Shown here: positions 41,829 through 50,817 of the stretch, piece after piece | Position numbering within the stretch: the stretch's first letter is position 1 | Layout of the letters: each line of letters opens with the position of its first letter | DNA from: an uncultured Flavobacteriales bacterium | GTDB taxonomy: Bacteria; Bacteroidota; Bacteroidia; Flavobacteriales; Crocinitomicaceae | Assembly (NCBI GenBank): GCA_946480085.1 | Contig: CAMLHZ010000006.1 | Location: 62,001 to 126,000 of the forward strand | Direction: 5' to 3' | Length of the DNA: 64,000 nucleotides | The notes under the pieces: generated by a model | Seen by the model: the letters and a program-made list of their open reading frames with translations, nothing else | Database searches by the model: none | What the model was told of the DNA's origin: nothing | Position numbers and translations under genes: made by a program

Positions 41829-42352
41829 GAAAGGTACATTTCAATCAATCCTTCCGGAGCTGAAATATGTAATTGCTTGTTTTGTCTGTCGACTTTTTGC
41901 ACCAGATTGTTCACAAACGGTACAAGAACTTCTTTCTCACCATTCATGATCTGTAGAAGTGGATTCACGCTCAAATCGATCACTTGTTCAAGGATTCCAA
42001 CTTTACCGTAAAGAGCATCTACCACTTCAAAACCAATTACCTCGTGGTCGTAGAAATGCTTATCATCCAAATCAGGTAAAACAGAAGCGGGGAGATAACA
42101 ACTTTTTCTAAGAATGATCTTCGCGTCGTTTTCAGTGTCAACACCTTCAAACTTTACAGCAGCAAAACCTTTGTTCTTAAGTTGTATTGATTTGATGAAA
42201 AATGGAGTAAGCTGACCATTAATTTCGATGTATAATGCATCTAAACCGGCATAGTCGCTTGGATTGGTTACGTCCAAAAATAGCGAAACTTCACCTTTAA
42301 ATCCGTGAAGTTTCGCAATATAACCTAATTGAAAGCAATCTTGAATTTGCAT
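41825..42352 (-). CDS. rimM: Ribosome maturation factor RimM
   Basis: A 175-residue protein that binds ribosomal protein uS19 and helps 30S assembly. The N-terminal RimM domain has LGYIAKLHGFKGEVSLFLDV (about 9-28). The C-terminal PRC-barrel has YDHEVIGFEVVD (about 100) and NPLLQIMNGEKEVLVPFVNNLVQ-like strands. It follows rpsP by 16 nt, the usual order (rpsP-rimM); trmD and rplS are not adjacent here. Confidence 0.94.
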   Translation of the reverse strand: MQIQDCFQLGYIAKLHGFKGEVSLFLDVTNPSDYAGLDALYIEINGQLTPFFIKSIQLKNKGFAAVKFEGVDTENDAKIILRKSCYLPASVLPDLDDKHFYDHEVIGFEVVDALYGKVGILEQVIDLSVNPLLQIMNGEKEVLVPFVNNLVQKVDRQNKQLHISAPEGLIEMYLS

Positions 42353-42368
42353 TCAGTATGTTTTAAAA

Positions 42369-42998
42369 TTACTCAGCTGATTCTTCAGCAGGTGCGTCAG
42401 TTGCTTCCTCAGCAGCTGGTGCCTCTTCAGCAGCAGGAGCTTCTTCAGCTACAACTTCTTCAGTCGCTTCAACAGCTACCTCTTCAGTTGCTTCTTCTGT
42501 AGCAGCTTCAACTTCTTCAACTGGTGCTTCTTCTACTTCTGGAGTATTTTTAGCCTCAATTGCTTTTGCTTTAGCAGCATTTGCATCAGCTTCAGCTTTC
42601 ATACGTGCAGCTTTATCAGCGTCAGCATTTTTGCTCAAACCATCAACTTTACCTTGAATTTTGTTTGCTTTGTCAGCTTCCCATGCAGCGTACTTAGCTT
42701 CAACTTGCTCAGCAGTCAACGCTCCTTTAGCGATTCCTTTGATCAAGTGATTTTTGTACAATACTCCTTTGTAAGAAAGAATTGCGCGAGCAGTATCAGA
42801 CATTTCAGCACCAGTTCCAACCCAGTTTACAGCAGAATCAAAATTGATATTGATTGTTGCAGGGTTAGTGTTTGGATTGTAAGTTCCCAATTTCTCAATG
42901 AACTTTCCATCTCTCTTAGCGCGAGAATCAGCTACTACTACGTGGAAAATTGCTTTTCCTTTTTTTCCGTGACGTTGTAAACGAATACGTGTTGCCAT
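42369..42998 (-). CDS. rpsP: 30S ribosomal protein bS16 with long acidic C-terminal tail
   Basis: A 209-residue bS16. The core is residues 1-85 (MATRIRLQRHGKKGKAIFHVVVADSR is split here as MATRIRLQRHGKKG then AIFHVVVADSR). The remainder is a tail that is first Ala/Lys-rich (about 110-155) and then almost purely Glu/Ala/Val (about 155-209). E. coli bS16 is 82 residues; long tails are usual in Bacteroidota. I chose MATRIRLQ at 42998; a longer frame upstream crosses the promoter. A consensus promoter lies at 43070-43099, giving a leader of about 64 nt that could hold regulatory structure. Confidence 0.95.
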   Translation of the reverse strand: MATRIRLQRHGKKGKAIFHVVVADSRAKRDGKFIEKLGTYNPNTNPATININFDSAVNWVGTGAEMSDTARAILSYKGVLYKNHLIKGIAKGALTAEQVEAKYAAWEADKANKIQGKVDGLSKNADADKAARMKAEADANAAKAKAIEAKNTPEVEEAPVEEVEAATEEATEEVAVEATEEVVAEEAPAAEEAPAAEEATDAPAEESAE

Positions 42999-43069
42999 CT
43001 TGTTAATGTTTAGGTACGAAACCTGATTAAATAAATAAATTAACGTCTGCTTAGCGAATAAACAGGGTG

Positions 43070-43099
43070 CAAAGATAGTACGTTTTATTGAATAGACAA
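43070..43099 (-). promoter_or_regulatory. Consensus promoter of the rpsP operon
   Basis: Reading the minus strand: TTG (43097-43099), 19-nt spacer, TATCTTTG (43070-43077). Confidence 0.75.
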
Positions 43100-43120
43100 T
43101 AGTTATCAACGGTTTAAACG

Positions 43121-43154
43121 AAAAATGGTACCCACCTCAGGCGGGCACCATTTA
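43121..43154 (-). terminator. Intrinsic terminator of the cytochrome/FG-GAP operon
   Basis: On the minus strand AAATGGTGCCCGCC pairs with GGTGGGTACCATTT (wobbles at two positions) followed by TTTT. It starts 32 nt after the stop at 43186. Confidence 0.85.
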
Positions 43155-43185
43155 ACTTACCTAATAAATCATACAATTATGAGCT

Positions 43186-45201
43186 TTACATCTTTATAAA
43201 ACTCTCGGAGTATTTCTCTCCGGCCAGCGTCTCAATAACAAGGAAATACCTTCCCTTGTTTAGTTGAGAGATAACAACTTTTGACAATCCTTTGTCGAAT
43301 GAGCTAACTACTTCGCCTGATTGGCTGTAAATCTTAACAGACTTAACATTAAGCAGTTCAATGTTTTCTATGTTTAATTCATCTGTTGCCGGAACTGGAT
43401 GAACAAGGATCTTTTTCTCATCGAAAGAAAGTAGGCTTAAAGGACTTGATCCTTCAACAACCGTAATTGGTTCATTGATGTTTGGATTGATGATATTATC
43501 AATTTGACCCGATGGCCATTTAATGAAAATAGAATCGATTTCTGTAGCCTGACCGATTCCAAAGTGAACATTTAATGAGTTCATATATTTAAATCCGTCT
43601 CCACTTCTCACATCTCTGATTTGTTTTCCCCAATCACCATATATTTCTATGCGAGCTCCAATTCCGTTGTAGTTACTTTCAATTCCTTGCAAGTTGATCT
43701 TGATCCAATTGTTCCCGTTGTCATTTCCGAAGTACACAGTACCGCCGTTTCTGATATCCAGAAAACCATCGTTGTTCAAATCGCCAATTGCTCCATTGGT
43801 GAAGTTATATGGTGCTGATGAGAACGTCATGTCTCCATTGTTGAACATGATCTTATTTCCTCCTCCAAATACATCGGTATAACCGTCATTGTCAAAGTCA
43901 TATGAAACGTGTTCGATATTCAAGCTGCTATTCAGATCCCATCCTGTTCCTGCGGTTACATCAGTGAAGGTTCCGTTTCCATTGTTGTGCATTAACTTGT
44001 GCATTCCGTCGTCAGGAGAACTTGCACCAACCAGAGCATCCATCCAACCATCATTGTCATAATCGTTCCAGGCTGATGACCATGTTTGAATTGGATCTGC
44101 CATGTTAGATGCTGTTGAAACGTCCGTGAATACTCCGTTTCCATCATTTCGGTGCAATTCGTTTATTTTAGCAGTAGAAGCACCTCCTCTGCATTTTGCA
44201 ATGAACAAATCCTGATCACCATCGTTGTCGTAATCTGTCCAGATGGATCCGTAATTTCCTCCTTCAGGATGATCTCCTAGTCCACCTTGATGAAAGGTGT
44301 AGTTACCTAATCCATCGTTTGTATAATATACATTGGGATCAACGTCATGACATGAAAATGCATCCAGGTGACCGTCATTGTTCATATCCACAAAATTGGT
44401 TCGTTGACAGAAAACATATTGGTTCCCAGATATTTCTGTATAAGCTGTTCCCGTTGGATTTGCTTTCATGAATGTTACACCACTTCCGCTTCCGTACATC
44501 ATATCGTTGAATCCATTTTTATCGATATCTCCAATTGCCATGCTCCATGAAGGCTGGTAAGTTGTAGTTGATGTTGGAATGTCTGTAACAGTGAAACCAC
44601 CACTTGCCAACTGATACGCAATTTGAACACTGGAAGCCGACACGGTCACCATATCATCTAAAAAATCGCCATTCATATCCGTAACAGCTAAACCATAAGT
44701 TCCTGTTACACCAGAAATTACTTCGGGAGTGTAAGTTACAGGTGGTGTAATAACTGGTACAACCGGACCTTCTGTTAACTGAAAGTCGAAGGCAGCCGAA
44801 CTCCAACGGTTATCGAAAGCGATAATATATGTTGTTCCGTTGGTTACATTTAGTGTCAGCAGCGAAGTCAATCCGCTACCGCCATCATCGTCACCACCAG
44901 CGCATATCAATGCTCCACATGTTCCTGTGTATATATGAAGCCGTGTGTCATTTCCGGCAGTTCCCGGAAGGTCTGTGGTGATAGTAAGCGAATAATCACT
45001 TGTTGGCGTGTAGGAATACCATTCTCCTGCGGTTGCCCCGGTTCCTCCCGTAGCACAAATTGTAGCTGGAACATCAGTTCCGTTAACTGCTGCTACGGAA
45101 TAGGTACCCACAACAACGTTTTGAGCTGTTGCACAAGTGTTCTGCGCAAAATTCACCAGAGGGAAACCCAAAAGTAAAAATGAAGTAATTGTTAGTCTCA
45201 T
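43186..45201 (-). CDS. T9SS-secreted FG-GAP/UnbV (ASPIC) repeat protein
   Basis: A 671-residue exported protein. Signal peptide 1-19. Residues about 20-145 form a PPC-like beta domain (WYSYTPTSDYSLTITTDLPG). About 160-480 hold FG-GAP/VCBS blades (DMNGDFLDDMVTVS, DIDKNGFNDMMYGSG, DYDNDGDQDLFIAKC, DYDNDGWMDALVGA, DFDNDGYTDVFGGG), each with Ca-type DxDxDG loops. About 485-590 is an UnbV/ASPIC domain (NNWIKINLQGIESNYNGIGA, VHFGIGQATEIDSIFIKWPSG), and the last 75 residues are a T9SS sorting domain. It follows the diheme cytochrome gene by 19 nt on the same strand. Probably a surface calcium-binding propeller; ligand unknown. Confidence 0.92.
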   Translation of the reverse strand: MRLTITSFLLLGFPLVNFAQNTCATAQNVVVGTYSVAAVNGTDVPATICATGGTGATAGEWYSYTPTSDYSLTITTDLPGTAGNDTRLHIYTGTCGALICAGGDDDGGSGLTSLLTLNVTNGTTYIIAFDNRWSSAAFDFQLTEGPVVPVITPPVTYTPEVISGVTGTYGLAVTDMNGDFLDDMVTVSASSVQIAYQLASGGFTVTDIPTSTTTYQPSWSMAIGDIDKNGFNDMMYGSGSGVTFMKANPTGTAYTEISGNQYVFCQRTNFVDMNNDGHLDAFSCHDVDPNVYYTNDGLGNYTFHQGGLGDHPEGGNYGSIWTDYDNDGDQDLFIAKCRGGASTAKINELHRNDGNGVFTDVSTASNMADPIQTWSSAWNDYDNDGWMDALVGASSPDDGMHKLMHNNGNGTFTDVTAGTGWDLNSSLNIEHVSYDFDNDGYTDVFGGGNKIMFNNGDMTFSSAPYNFTNGAIGDLNNDGFLDIRNGGTVYFGNDNGNNWIKINLQGIESNYNGIGARIEIYGDWGKQIRDVRSGDGFKYMNSLNVHFGIGQATEIDSIFIKWPSGQIDNIINPNINEPITVVEGSSPLSLLSFDEKKILVHPVPATDELNIENIELLNVKSVKIYSQSGEVVSSFDKGLSKVVISQLNKGRYFLVIETLAGEKYSESFIKM

Positions 45202-45220
45202 AGTGTAGTAGAATTAAAAG

Positions 45221-46339
45221 TTATTCGCAAATCGTTTTCCAATTGATCCATTCTTCCAATAAATCAACACCTTCCTGATGAACCACAGTTCTACCCAATA
45301 AAGGCATCCGCTCACTAGGAATTGTTGAATTCAAACGGTAATACATCATTGATCTGTTTTTATCACTTGGTTTAATAATATAAACCAATGACGCATCAAT
45401 ATATTCCTCAGGTTCAACACAGAGTCCCATGTTGATTGCTAGGGAAGTTTCACTGAATCCTAAGCGCATTGGTCGGTAATCGCAATGTTTTCCTTCACTA
45501 TGACAATGAGCACAGTTGATATCAACATAAGAGCGGTACCTGAGATCAATACTTTTGGTAACATCATTATAGTCAACTGTTGAAACTATATTGTCAGGAA
45601 CATTATCGTTCAGTTTATTCAAAGCAATAAGTTTGTCTAACTGATTCATAGTACCCGAAGAATAGGGATAATCCCAGTTCATATTTTGAGGCTTAATTCC
45701 AATTGGAATAGCAACATTATCTATTTTATGACAAGTCAAACATTCCTGTTCTGAAGGAATTCTGTAATTAGTTGACATGCTTTGTCCGTTCTGATCCCAG
45801 CTGATGGCAACATTGGTTCCAGTCAAACTCAAGTACGCCTCCGTTTGTTCATCGTTCCAAATGTAGTTTGCAAAAATCCATCCTGTGGCTTTGCGGATCA
45901 TTACTCGGGTTTCTATGATTTTTGTTACATCACCGGGCTGCATATGATCGTAATAAAAGGTTTTGATCAAAGCTGAACCAACGGGCATGTTTAGAACCTC
46001 GTTGTCTGCAACATAACTGGCTTTTTGTCCGCCAGGAATCCATAAAAACCGTTTCTTTTTAGCGTAATCTGTAAAAAGTGATGATGCGGGAGCATAGGGA
46101 ATGACATTTGTATTGGGAGTCTGATCCTTCATGTCGCCAGTAAAAAAGCGATAATCTGAAAGTTTTGGAAAAGGAACACTTTGCAGATCAACTGAAACAC
46201 TGGTATTGTCTACAGGTTCGATAGGCTCAACCGTTGGTTTCTTTTTACAGGAATAAACCACGCATTGCATTGCAATAACAAGCAGAAAGAGAAAAAACAA
46301 ATTTCGGTTCTTCGTAAATCGGGCAAGCAGTAGCGTCAT
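45221..46339 (-). CDS. SO2930-family diheme c-type cytochrome, predicted lipoprotein
   Basis: A 372-residue exported protein with a signal segment and lipobox VYSC (Cys31). Two haem-attachment sites are visible: CLTCH (200-204) and CAHCH (276-280). Conserved features of the SO2930-type family include FPKLSDYRFF near residue 57, PGGQKASY, and the C-terminal RMPLLGRTVVHQEGVDLLEEWI. It is expected to carry two covalent haems and to act in electron transfer in the periplasm or at the outer membrane, maturing by CcsBA (4472). The partner gene downstream is the FG-GAP/UnbV T9SS protein. The start could also be at the internal Met24. Confidence 0.88.
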   Translation of the reverse strand: MTLLLARFTKNRNLFFLFLLVIAMQCVVYSCKKKPTVEPIEPVDNTSVSVDLQSVPFPKLSDYRFFTGDMKDQTPNTNVIPYAPASSLFTDYAKKKRFLWIPGGQKASYVADNEVLNMPVGSALIKTFYYDHMQPGDVTKIIETRVMIRKATGWIFANYIWNDEQTEAYLSLTGTNVAISWDQNGQSMSTNYRIPSEQECLTCHKIDNVAIPIGIKPQNMNWDYPYSSGTMNQLDKLIALNKLNDNVPDNIVSTVDYNDVTKSIDLRYRSYVDINCAHCHSEGKHCDYRPMRLGFSETSLAINMGLCVEPEEYIDASLVYIIKPSDKNRSMMYYRLNSTIPSERMPLLGRTVVHQEGVDLLEEWINWKTICE

Positions 46340-46352
46340 GTAGCGTGTATTC

Positions 46353-46388
46353 TCTAATTAGTGCAATCTTTCTAATTAGTGCAATCTT
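46353..46388. repeat. 18-bp perfect tandem duplication
   Basis: TCTAATTAGTGCAATCTT occurs twice back to back (46353-46370, 46371-46388) in the divergent gap between the cytochrome and ROK genes, where it may lie in the promoter region of the cytochrome gene. Confidence 0.9.
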
Positions 46389-46582
46389 TGAAGCAATCAA
46401 ATTAGCGATTATTTCTTGGATTACCAATTGTATATAGTGACGTTCAAACTTTTCAATAGGTTGCCTGAAATAACAATTATTCTAAAGGATATTTTATTTC
46501 GACTTATAAAACGATGAAAATTAATCGACTAAATTTTTACTAAACCGTTTTATATCTACTTTTTTTTTGGCAATTTTGGAAT

Positions 46583-47536
46583 ATGGTTGAACACGTTGCC
46601 CTTGGGATTGACATTGGCGGAACCAATACTGCATTTGGTCTGGTTAATCGTCAAGGAGATATTTTGTTTGAGTCATCTATCCAAACAAAAGCATTTACTG
46701 CTCCTACTGATCTTGTTGACGAAATCTATCGTCAGGTAAAGAACACTCCTTATTTTCATTTGATCTTTGGAATTGGAATAGGCGCACCTAATGGAAATTT
46801 ATTTACTGGGAATATCGAGTTTGCTCCAAATCTTTCATGGAAAGGAGTGATTCCTATTTGTGAACTGTTCGAAGAACGCTTTCACTCTCCGGCAATGCTT
46901 TCCAATGATGCGAATGCTGCCGCCGTTGGTGAACATCTGTTCGGATGTGCACAAGATTTAACGGATTTCGTCACGATTACGCTTGGAACAGGTTTAGGAT
47001 CAGGGGTTTTTGTTGAAGGAAAGTTGATTGTTGGTCATCATGGTCTTGCCGGAGAATACGGACATATCCGTGTTATTCCTGGGGGCAGACAATGTGGTTG
47101 CGGACGAAAAGGTTGTTTGGAAACTTATGTTTCAAGTACCGGAATTGTGCGCAGTGTAATGGAATTGGATTCTGAGCACAAATCACAGTCGAGTTTATTT
47201 ATGCACGAAACACTTTCTGCAAAAGCTGTTTTTGAAGAGGCTTCAAAAGGGGATTTGTTTGCGTTGGAGGTGGTTGATTATACTGCCGAAGTATTGGGCT
47301 CAGCATTGGCCGATTTTAGTGCTTTCTCCAATCCAAGCTGCTTTGTGCTTTTTGGTGGAATTGCGCAAAGCGGTGATGATTTTGCAAAGAAAGTGAAGCT
47401 TTCAATGGAGAATAATATGCTGAAGATCTACCAAAACAGAGTTCAAATTCGTATTTCTCATTTACACAATAAGAATGCAGCGGTACTGGGTACGGCAGCT
47501 GCTTTATTCTGGAATTCAATAGTTAAACATCCATGA
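46583..47536 (+). CDS. ROK-family sugar kinase (glucokinase-like)
   Basis: A 317-residue cytoplasmic kinase that would phosphorylate a hexose or N-acetylhexosamine. Phosphate loop GIDIGGTNTAFG (8-19), catalytic Asp region LSNDANAAAVGEH (about 110), GTGLGSG, and the ROK zinc motif GEYGHIRVIPGGRQCGCGRK with CGCGRKGCLE (about 170-182). There is no HTH domain, so it is a kinase and not a repressor. It overlaps the GH92 mannosidase gene by 4 nt (ATGA), which suggests that it phosphorylates mannose or a related sugar released by the mannosidase (inference). Confidence 0.92.
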   Translation: MVEHVALGIDIGGTNTAFGLVNRQGDILFESSIQTKAFTAPTDLVDEIYRQVKNTPYFHLIFGIGIGAPNGNLFTGNIEFAPNLSWKGVIPICELFEERFHSPAMLSNDANAAAVGEHLFGCAQDLTDFVTITLGTGLGSGVFVEGKLIVGHHGLAGEYGHIRVIPGGRQCGCGRKGCLETYVSSTGIVRSVMELDSEHKSQSSLFMHETLSAKAVFEEASKGDLFALEVVDYTAEVLGSALADFSAFSNPSCFVLFGGIAQSGDDFAKKVKLSMENNMLKIYQNRVQIRISHLHNKNAAVLGTAAALFWNSIVKHP

Positions 47537-50499
47537 GATTTTTCATGATTTTAGGTGCAGTCGTTTCATTGAACACGGCTGTTGCACAGGTAACACAGTT
47601 ACAAGACGCTTCTGATAAGGCACAAAACTTAATTGGAGGTTCGTCTTCCATTAAAAAAGCGGTATTTAATCCGAATATGTATGTTAATCCGTTTATCGGA
47701 ACGGGCGGACATGGACATACGTTTCCGGGCGCAGTAGTTCCTTTTGGAATGGCGCAGGTGAGTCCGGATACACGACCTTTTGGTTGGGATGGTTGTTCAG
47801 GTTATCATTATTCTGATTCTGTGATTTACGGATTTGCAAATACACATTTAAGCGGAACTGGAATTCCTGATTATTCGGATATTCTTATCATCCCGCAAAT
47901 GGGAAAAGCGAACCTTGTTCCGGGATTCAAGAAAAAAGGCGGGTACGGTGCAACATTCAAACACGAAAATGAAACTGCAACTCCCGGATATTATGCTGTT
48001 TTATTGGATAATGGGATTCAAGTAAAGTTGTCTGCTACCGAACATTGTGGAATTCACCAGTATACTTTCCCGAAAGGAAAAGGAAAGAAATTTATCATTA
48101 TTGATCTGGGGTATAGAGATAAAGTAATCTCTACGGATGCAAAGGCGATTTCCAAGTCAGAAGTGAAAGGAAAACGCATCTCAAAAGATTGGGCGACTGA
48201 ACAACATTTGTATTTCGATTTAAGAACCAGTGTTGATTTCAAAAAAGCAACCTGGAAAGTGAATGAGAAAACAGGCCAATACCAAATGATTCTTGAATTT
48301 CCTGAAGCGGTTGAAGTGGTTGAGATCAATATCGGTTTGTCAGGAACAGATGTAGATGGTGCTACAAAAAATCTGGAAGCTGAAGCTCAGGATTTTGCAC
48401 TTGGAAATTACATGGGAGGAGCTGCAGGAAAATGGACGAGTGAATTGAATAAAGTCACCATTTCCGGAGGAAACAAGAATGATCTGATCAAATTCTATAC
48501 AGCATTGTACCACGTTTTTACACACCCTTCGCTTTGGAGTGATGTTGACGGTCGTTACCGAACATACAAGAATACAATTGAAGTTAGTGAAACTCCTGTT
48601 TATTCTGTGTTTTCACTTTGGGATACGTACAGAGCTGCCAATCCGCTTTATACCATTTTACAACCTGACAGAGCAAAGGATTTTATTGAATCGTTCAGAT
48701 TGCAGGCGGAACAAACTGGAATTTTACCGGTTTGGACACTTTCCAACAATGAAACAAATTGTATGATCGGTTACCACTCGGTTTCCATTATTGCAGATGC
48801 GTACATCAAAGGGTTAGACATAAATAAACCAGAAGAATTGTTGGCTGCAATGGTTCGAAGTGCGAAAGAGGACAGAGTAGGGAAAGTTCAATATGCAAAA
48901 GATGGGTTTATCTCTGCCGATGGAGAAGCGGAGTCTGTTTCAAAAACATTGGAATATTCTTACGACGACTGGTGTATTGCTGAGTTCGCTGAAAAATTGG
49001 GAAATACAGAAATAGAACAAGAATTCAGATTGCGATCTGCTTCCTATTTGAATCTTTGGAATCAAGAATCTGGTTTCTTCCAACCACGTGTTTCCGGTAT
49101 CTGGATGCCGAATTACCGTCCGAATGAAGTGAATCATCACTACACGGAAGCAAACGGATGGCAATATTCTTTGGCGCCACAGCACAACATTATGCATATG
49201 AGTTTGCTGCATGGTGGACCTAAAGGTTTGGAGCGTTTTCTGGATAGAATGTTCAACGATGCGAATGGAATGAGTGGGAGAGAACAAGCTGATATTACAG
49301 GTTTGATTGGTCAGTACGCACACGGAAATGAACCTTCCCATCACATGGCTTATGCTTATAATTTTGCAGGAGTTCCTTCCAAAACGCAAGATTTGATCCG
49401 TAAAATTTTGGAAGAGCAATACAGAAATGCTCCTGATGGATTGTCCGGAAACGAAGACTGTGGACAAATGTCGGCTTGGTTTGTAATGAGTTCGCTTGGG
49501 TTTTATGCTTATGCTCCGGGATCACCTACGTACACCATTGGAACACCTTTGTTCCAGAATGTTGCCCTTCGTTCAAACGGAAAAACAACCTACATTAATT
49601 CATTAGGAACAAGTAATGATAAGCGTTACGTTCAGAGCATCAGCTATAATGGCAAGAAATTGAATCAGTTTTATTTGGATCATAAAATGTTTGCTGATGG
49701 TGGAACAATCGCATTCGAAATGGGTGAAGCGCCGAACAATGAATTGGGTAAAATGCCATTGGATATTACAAACATGGCTCCTAAAGAATTTGTTGCAGTT
49801 CCGTATTTCAATACAACTCAGCAGGTTTTTGATGGCGAATTAGAGATCAAGATTGAAAAGTTGAGTATGGAAGAAGGTGGAATTTATTTCTCACTGAACG
49901 GTGGTGAATTTGAACCGTATACCAAACCAATTCGTTTGACATCGACAACAAAGATTGCTGCAAAAATTATTCGTCATCCACAAGCTGGTGGTGCAGAAAG
50001 TAAGGTAGTTGAAAATACCTTCAGAAATTTTACGTCAATTGGAACAGTAACATCCATAAGTACTTATGAAAATCATTATGCTGCTGGCGGTGACCAAAAT
50101 ATTCTCGACGGAAGAGTAGGAAAGAACGAATACCGTGGAACGGAATGGCAGGGATTCAACAATAAAGATGTTGATATAGTTATCGAACTGAAGGAGAAAC
50201 AACAGTTAACAGGTTTGATGATTGGTGCAATGCAAGATACGCGTTCATGGATCTTTGTTCCGAAAGAAATCATTGTTGAAGGTTCATTGGATGGAAAAGC
50301 ATTCTTCAAACTTGGGAAGGTAGCATCTAAGATTGATGCGAAGACTTATGAAGGAAGAGCCCAGCTTTTAGTTGAATTTGCACCTGCGAATGTGAAGTAT
50401 TTGCGCATTAAAGCCGTGAATTACGGAAAATTACCTGCTTGGCACATTAGTGCAGGTGAGCCTACGTGGATTTTCCTGGATGAGATTCAAATAAAATGA
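47533..50499 (+). CDS. GH92 exo-alpha-mannosidase, exported
   Basis: A 988-residue enzyme of glycoside hydrolase family 92, which cleaves alpha-mannose from N-glycans or yeast mannan with Ca2+. Signal peptide 1-18. The catalytic region (about 48-740) starts with VNPFIGTGGHGHTFPGAVVPFGM and includes FGWDGCSGYHY, FANTHLSGTG, PSLWSDVDGRY, LWDTYRAANPLYT, MIGYHSVSIIADAY and the late GNEDCGQMSAWFVMSSLGFY, which carries the acid Glu of family members. The C-terminal about 230 residues hold a chitobiase-like and a discoidin-like domain. No T9SS domain, so it is probably periplasmic or lipid-free secreted. It is coupled to the ROK kinase by ATGA; no SusCD pair adjoins. Confidence 0.95.
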   Translation: MRFFMILGAVVSLNTAVAQVTQLQDASDKAQNLIGGSSSIKKAVFNPNMYVNPFIGTGGHGHTFPGAVVPFGMAQVSPDTRPFGWDGCSGYHYSDSVIYGFANTHLSGTGIPDYSDILIIPQMGKANLVPGFKKKGGYGATFKHENETATPGYYAVLLDNGIQVKLSATEHCGIHQYTFPKGKGKKFIIIDLGYRDKVISTDAKAISKSEVKGKRISKDWATEQHLYFDLRTSVDFKKATWKVNEKTGQYQMILEFPEAVEVVEINIGLSGTDVDGATKNLEAEAQDFALGNYMGGAAGKWTSELNKVTISGGNKNDLIKFYTALYHVFTHPSLWSDVDGRYRTYKNTIEVSETPVYSVFSLWDTYRAANPLYTILQPDRAKDFIESFRLQAEQTGILPVWTLSNNETNCMIGYHSVSIIADAYIKGLDINKPEELLAAMVRSAKEDRVGKVQYAKDGFISADGEAESVSKTLEYSYDDWCIAEFAEKLGNTEIEQEFRLRSASYLNLWNQESGFFQPRVSGIWMPNYRPNEVNHHYTEANGWQYSLAPQHNIMHMSLLHGGPKGLERFLDRMFNDANGMSGREQADITGLIGQYAHGNEPSHHMAYAYNFAGVPSKTQDLIRKILEEQYRNAPDGLSGNEDCGQMSAWFVMSSLGFYAYAPGSPTYTIGTPLFQNVALRSNGKTTYINSLGTSNDKRYVQSISYNGKKLNQFYLDHKMFADGGTIAFEMGEAPNNELGKMPLDITNMAPKEFVAVPYFNTTQQVFDGELEIKIEKLSMEEGGIYFSLNGGEFEPYTKPIRLTSTTKIAAKIIRHPQAGGAESKVVENTFRNFTSIGTVTSISTYENHYAAGGDQNILDGRVGKNEYRGTEWQGFNNKDVDIVIELKEKQQLTGLMIGAMQDTRSWIFVPKEIIVEGSLDGKAFFKLGKVASKIDAKTYEGRAQLLVEFAPANVKYLRIKAVNYGKLPAWHISAGEPTWIFLDEIQIK

Positions 50500-50520
50500 T
50501 ATCATAAAAATCACGATAAT

Positions 50521-50548
50521 GTAAAGACGCGACGCATCGCGTCTATAC
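50521..50548. repeat. GTAAAGACG-type palindrome (family C), copy 1
   Basis: Stem GACGCGA with TCGCGTC around a CGCA loop. It is the same element as 62636-62663, with compensating changes in both arms. Confidence 0.85.
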
Positions 50549-50611
50549 AAACGGGTTTTATCTGAATATTTCTGCTCTCAGATTGTATGAATTTGTAAAA
50601 AAAACAACGGT

Positions 50612-50655
50612 CATCGAGTGTCTTGTACTGAGCGTAGTAGAAGTAAGTCGAGACA
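50612..50655. repeat. Degenerate family B hairpin
   Basis: GGTCATCGAGTGTCTTG on the left and AGTCGAGACAC on the right, with ACTGAGCGTAGTAGAAG between; recognisable family B words. Confidence 0.6.
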
Positions 50656-50754
50656 CGGCAGTTTTTAACAATATAAAAAACGACAAATGCGCTGAACTCG
50701 AGCCAATGAAAGAATAGCTCGGATAGTTGAATTGTCATATTTTGTAAAAACAAT

Positions 50755-50777
50755 GGTCATCGAGCGGAGTCGAGATG
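50755..50777. repeat. Family B half-element, perfect match to 9642-9664
   Basis: 23 identical bases, beginning GGTCATCGAG, in the same orientation as the 9642 copy. It lies just upstream of a near-consensus -7 box for the S46 peptidase gene. Confidence 0.85.
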
Positions 50778-50817
50778 AAAGTTACTATCTTTAGCACTCT
50801 AAAATTATAGACAGAAC

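Larger units (their letters stand above)
50500..50817. other. Gene-free gap with repeat elements
   Basis: This 318-nt gap between the GH92 and S46 peptidase genes holds the GACGCGA/TCGCGTC hairpin (50521-50548), a degenerate family B hairpin (50612-50655) and a perfect family B half-element (50755-50777). A near-consensus -7 box TATCTTTA lies at 50786-50793, 25 nt before the peptidase ATG. A minus-strand frame at 50511-50753 is made of these repeats and is not a credible gene. Confidence 0.75.

Noticed and set aside
48940..49467. A 175-codon minus-strand frame inside the GH92 gene
   Set aside because: It is antisense to conserved GH92 catalytic motifs and has no recognisable domain.
50511..50753. 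An 80-codon minus-strand frame between the GH92 and S46 genes
   Set aside because: It is made of family B and C repeats and has no leader or domain.
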